From Betaproteobacteria bacterium (GTDB lineage: Bacteria; Pseudomonadota; Gammaproteobacteria; Burkholderiales; Burkholderiaceae_D): a stretch of DNA of 64,000 nucleotides. Shown one piece after another: positions 62,132-64,000 of the stretch (positions are counted from its first letter, which is position 1; each line of letters begins with the position of its first letter). The notes below the pieces were generated by a model that searched no databases, was not told the DNA's origin, and saw only the letters and a list, made by a program, of their open reading frames with translations. The position numbers and the translations under genes were made by a program. The DNA is taken from positions 62,001 through 126,000 of the forward strand of contig JANYFL010000038.1 in NCBI GenBank assembly GCA_025362735.1. The letters run 5' to 3'.

Positions 62132-62878
62132 ATGGCTCTCATTGATGATCCAAAGACATACATCCTTCGCATGTTTCAGATGGAAACGAGCGAGGGGCGT
62201 GGCGCATATTGCCAAGTGTTTTCCTCGGGAAGCCAGCCAGATGATCTGCCGCTGGAACATGGAGAAATAGTTTACGGAATCTACAAAAACAAATATGTGT
62301 TCACACCGCTCTCGCTTATTCTTCGTAATCGAGAAGCCGTCCAAAGGCTCCCTTGGTCGAGCATCACTGCCTGCTCTACAAAACACGGCTGTGGTGAAAA
62401 ACAATCCGTGCTTACTGTTTCAGACGGTAGTACCGTTGTCATTGAACTGCACGAGTTAGCTAAAGGTTGGTCTGGGCGTATATCACAGCTACTTCATGAA
62501 ATGATCAACCGATGGGGGAGTTATGCGAGTCTAGGCCCAGGGTTACTCTCCGTAGATGAGTTCGTTCGGCGCGCTCAAGATCCCTACGAGTTCGCCCCGA
62601 ATCTAGAACCACATCCCTCGCTTGAAACTGTAAGCCAATTGCTCCACCAGCTCCGCGCTGCACCCGATGTGCATAAGGTGCTGTTATCCCCAGCCAATGC
62701 TGAAAAAGACGATTTTGCGATCACAAGTATTGTCGTTACCTCAAATGGTCGACCAAGTGCTATTGATGAATTTGCGCGCGTTCTCAAAGCTACGGCTGTT
62801 GTTGAAGCAACAGAAAAAACTAGACGCAAAGTAGAAACCACCTCAACCATGAAGGTGTGGGAAGTCTTGTGGGATTGA
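62132..62878 (+). CDS. Hypothetical 248-residue protein
   Basis: Not recognised. It is soluble, without signal peptide or membrane helix. The N-terminal half is strand-rich (EIVYGIYKNKYVFTPLSLIL, QSVLTVSDGSTVVIELH) and could be a PH-like domain; the middle is helical (ISQLLHEMINRWGSYASLGP). No strong ribosome site precedes the ATG. The codon use is ordinary for the window. It stands alone between the ferredoxin gene and a BrnTA pair. Confidence 0.65.
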   Translation: MALIDDPKTYILRMFQMETSEGRGAYCQVFSSGSQPDDLPLEHGEIVYGIYKNKYVFTPLSLILRNREAVQRLPWSSITACSTKHGCGEKQSVLTVSDGSTVVIELHELAKGWSGRISQLLHEMINRWGSYASLGPGLLSVDEFVRRAQDPYEFAPNLEPHPSLETVSQLLHQLRAAPDVHKVLLSPANAEKDDFAITSIVVTSNGRPSAIDEFARVLKATAVVEATEKTRRKVETTSTMKVWEVLWD

Positions 62879-62951
62879 CACAAACGTAAATTGACGAATT
62901 AAAGGGATCGTGATCGGCTTCTTTTTCTTAGTAATGCGAGATCGGCCAGCT

Positions 62952-63191
62952 TTATTTCACGGCTTCAATAATTGCGATTTCGCGCTTGAGCAGATCGTTG
63001 GCCAGATCGGATAATTGCACGCCCTTCTTCGACGCGATAGTGGTCAGATAGGCTTGCACTTCTGCATCAAGATAAACCGGCAAATTCAGCTTCACATTCG
63101 GGCGATGGAATTTGCCGCGCTCTGCGCTTTTGAAATCGATCTCGGCTGGCATGTCGTCATCATCTTGGGGTGGGGGCGTTGTTGGAGTCAT
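62952..63191 (-). CDS. brnA: BrnA-like antitoxin (ribbon-helix-helix)
   Basis: A 79-residue antitoxin candidate. After an acidic start, VKLNLPVYLDAEVQAYLTTI has the beta-strand and helix of a ribbon-helix-helix fold, followed by KKGVQLSDLANDLLKREIAI. It lies 8 bp after the BrnT stop, in toxin-first order. It should bind BrnT and autoregulate; this is inferred from family and neighbour. Confidence 0.78.
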   Translation of the reverse strand: MTPTTPPPQDDDDMPAEIDFKSAERGKFHRPNVKLNLPVYLDAEVQAYLTTIASKKGVQLSDLANDLLKREIAIIEAVK

Positions 63192-63199
63192 CGTTTCAC

Positions 63200-63508
63200 C
63201 TATCGAGGTTCATCCTCATAAAACTGTCGTTCGCGCTTGGTTGCAGGTCGTGCCGAAATCAACCGCACACGAATATTCATCGGCCCGGTTGCTTGATATG
63301 TATGGGCCACTGCCAAAAGTGTTCCACTGGCGTCGAACCCCAGCGTAAACCAGCGTTCCTCATACTCACTATGCGCTGCATCGAACACCGTTAACGATAG
63401 CGCATCCAGAAACACCGTTGCCGCTTGGTCAAAAGTTACGCCATGCTTGCGCACGTTTGCTAATGCTTTGACGGCGTCCCACTCAAAATCGTAATTGCTT
63501 TCCTGCAT
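63200..63508 (-). CDS. brnT: BrnT-family toxin
   Basis: A 102-residue protein of the BrnT (DUF497) fold. FEWDAVKALANVRKHGVTFD, then ERWFTLGFDASGTLLAVAHT and IRLISARPATKRERQFYED near the end are the family signatures; R and H residues at these positions form the RelE-like ribonuclease site. It is intact and paired with brnA. Confidence 0.9.
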   Translation of the reverse strand: MQESNYDFEWDAVKALANVRKHGVTFDQAATVFLDALSLTVFDAAHSEYEERWFTLGFDASGTLLAVAHTYQATGPMNIRVRLISARPATKRERQFYEDEPR

Positions 63509-63611
63509 GCTGAATGATCACCGTGTTCAGGGTCTTTTGCTATATCAATGACAGATGCCATCATGGTACCGTGAATCGATCCAATTTCGTTCAAAAAATT
63601 GAGCGAGCAAT

Positions 63612-63755
63612 ATGACCGACAGCAACCAAATCAAAGGCCTAGGCTCGACTGCATATTTCAATGATGAGGCCGCATTCTTTGTCCCGTCCACCAATTCCGG
63701 GGCACCTCATGCTGACCCATTAACGGCTCAACAAGCCTTTAAGTCCATCTCGTAA
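63612..63755 (+). CDS. Possible 47-residue peptide gene
   Basis: An ATG at 63612 with GAGCGAG upstream opens a 47-codon frame ending at TAA 63755. The peptide (MTDSNQIKGLGSTAYFNDEA at the start) resembles no family I know. It overlaps the 3' end of the converging AsmA-like gene by 36 bp. The short gap otherwise holds nothing I can identify. This may be chance. Confidence 0.25.
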   Translation: MTDSNQIKGLGSTAYFNDEAAFFVPSTNSGAPHADPLTAQQAFKSIS

Positions 63756-64000
63756 TTTATCTTTGAGTTGATCCTGCGGAGTTTTACTCGGGCTGGAATT
63801 TGTGCCGCTGGAATCACTGGAGTTGTTGTCTCCGGATTTGCCGAACAGTTTTTCGGTCAGTTTGCTCTTGAGTTTGTTTTCGACCGCCTTGCTGGCGACG
63901 CCGCTCCATTCGATGCTGTACGTTGGCTGGTGGAACGGGCCACTCAAACGAACCGGGATGGTCAGGTCGGTCAGTTGGGCCAGTTCCTTGCCACCCTGTC
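63720..64000 (-). CDS. AsmA-family protein, C-terminal fragment
   Basis: The frame is open to the window end; only the last ~93 residues are present. LTDLTIPVRLSGPFHQPTYS is the closing beta-strand signature of AsmA-like envelope proteins, which take part in phospholipid transport to the outer membrane or in outer-membrane assembly. The last 60 residues are a Ser/Asp/Lys-rich tail (DNNSSDSSGTNSSPSK) ending in KDKLRDGLKGLLSR, as is common in the family. The start lies outside. Confidence 0.82.
   Translation of the reverse strand, partial: QGGKELAQLTDLTIPVRLSGPFHQPTYSIEWSGVASKAVENKLKSKLTEKLFGKSGDNNSSDSSGTNSSPSKTPQDQLKDKLRDGLKGLLSR

Overview
The window is a chromosomal segment of a betaproteobacterium, most likely Burkholderiales and possibly near Oxalobacteraceae. 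This rests on gene content and order rather than a database match: a 1.3-kaa DUF3683 FAD/FeS oxidoreductase, a SPOR-coaX-birA run, a dacC...dat...DUF493 set, an exosortase-A-type O-glycosylation ligase, an ftsY-ftsE-ftsX-rpoH block with a perfect CIRCE element before rpoH, and several families of short palindromic repeats. Coding density is high and most genes are housekeeping.

Layout. 0-6.7 kb: end of an endonuclease/phosphatase-family gene, ilvA, a YqaA-like membrane protein, a DUF6544-like protein with an Acg-type nitroreductase, and ggt. 6.7-8.3 kb: a small accessory patch with an intact HigB/HigA-type toxin-antitoxin pair, a decayed second pair and an AT-rich orphan. 8.4-17 kb: the giant DUF3683 oxidoreductase (which carries an in-frame palindromic repeat), an unrecognised 566-aa protein, phoB-phoR with a Pho box, and a DUF971 gene. 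17-26.7 kb: a CarH/LitR-like MerR regulator divergent from a glutathione peroxidase, then folE2 and a seven-gene run (flavin oxidoreductase, DUF1365, Cfa-like methyltransferase, chalcone-isomerase-like protein, GPH/MFS transporter, DUF3833 lipoprotein, SDR) that resembles light- or singlet-oxygen-induced lipid-modification clusters. 26.7-35.5 kb: DUF1275 protein, heptose-1-P adenylyltransferase, methyltransferase, SPOR protein, coaX, birA, VanZ-like protein, a [2Fe-2S] protein, a hydrolase, a hypothetical protein and dacC. 35.6-48.5 kb: a polysaccharide island, almost all on the minus strand, with glycosyltransferases, a Fuc3NAc/Qui3NAc-type aminotransferase, a fused acetyltransferase/ketoisomerase, a flippase, a deacetylase and an O-ligase/polymerase. 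It lies between dacC and the D-amino-acid transaminase gene, which are usually neighbours. 48.7-55.7 kb: dat, a PYROXD2-like flavoprotein, YpfJ, DUF493 and an OmpR/EnvZ-type system divergent from a Spy/CpxP-like gene, mirroring cpxRA/cpxP. 56-62 kb: rpoH, ftsX, ftsE, a thioredoxin-like gene on the other strand, ftsY, rsmD, coaD and a ferredoxin. 62-64 kb: an unrecognised gene, a BrnT/BrnA pair and the end of an AsmA-like gene.

The most interesting signals are the probable photo-oxidative-stress module with its B12-type regulator and shared divergent operator, two places where palindromic repeats are read through as protein, the CIRCE and Pho boxes, the Cpx-like divergent unit, and the island splitting dacC from dat. 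No rRNA, tRNA, CRISPR array or complete insertion sequence was seen.
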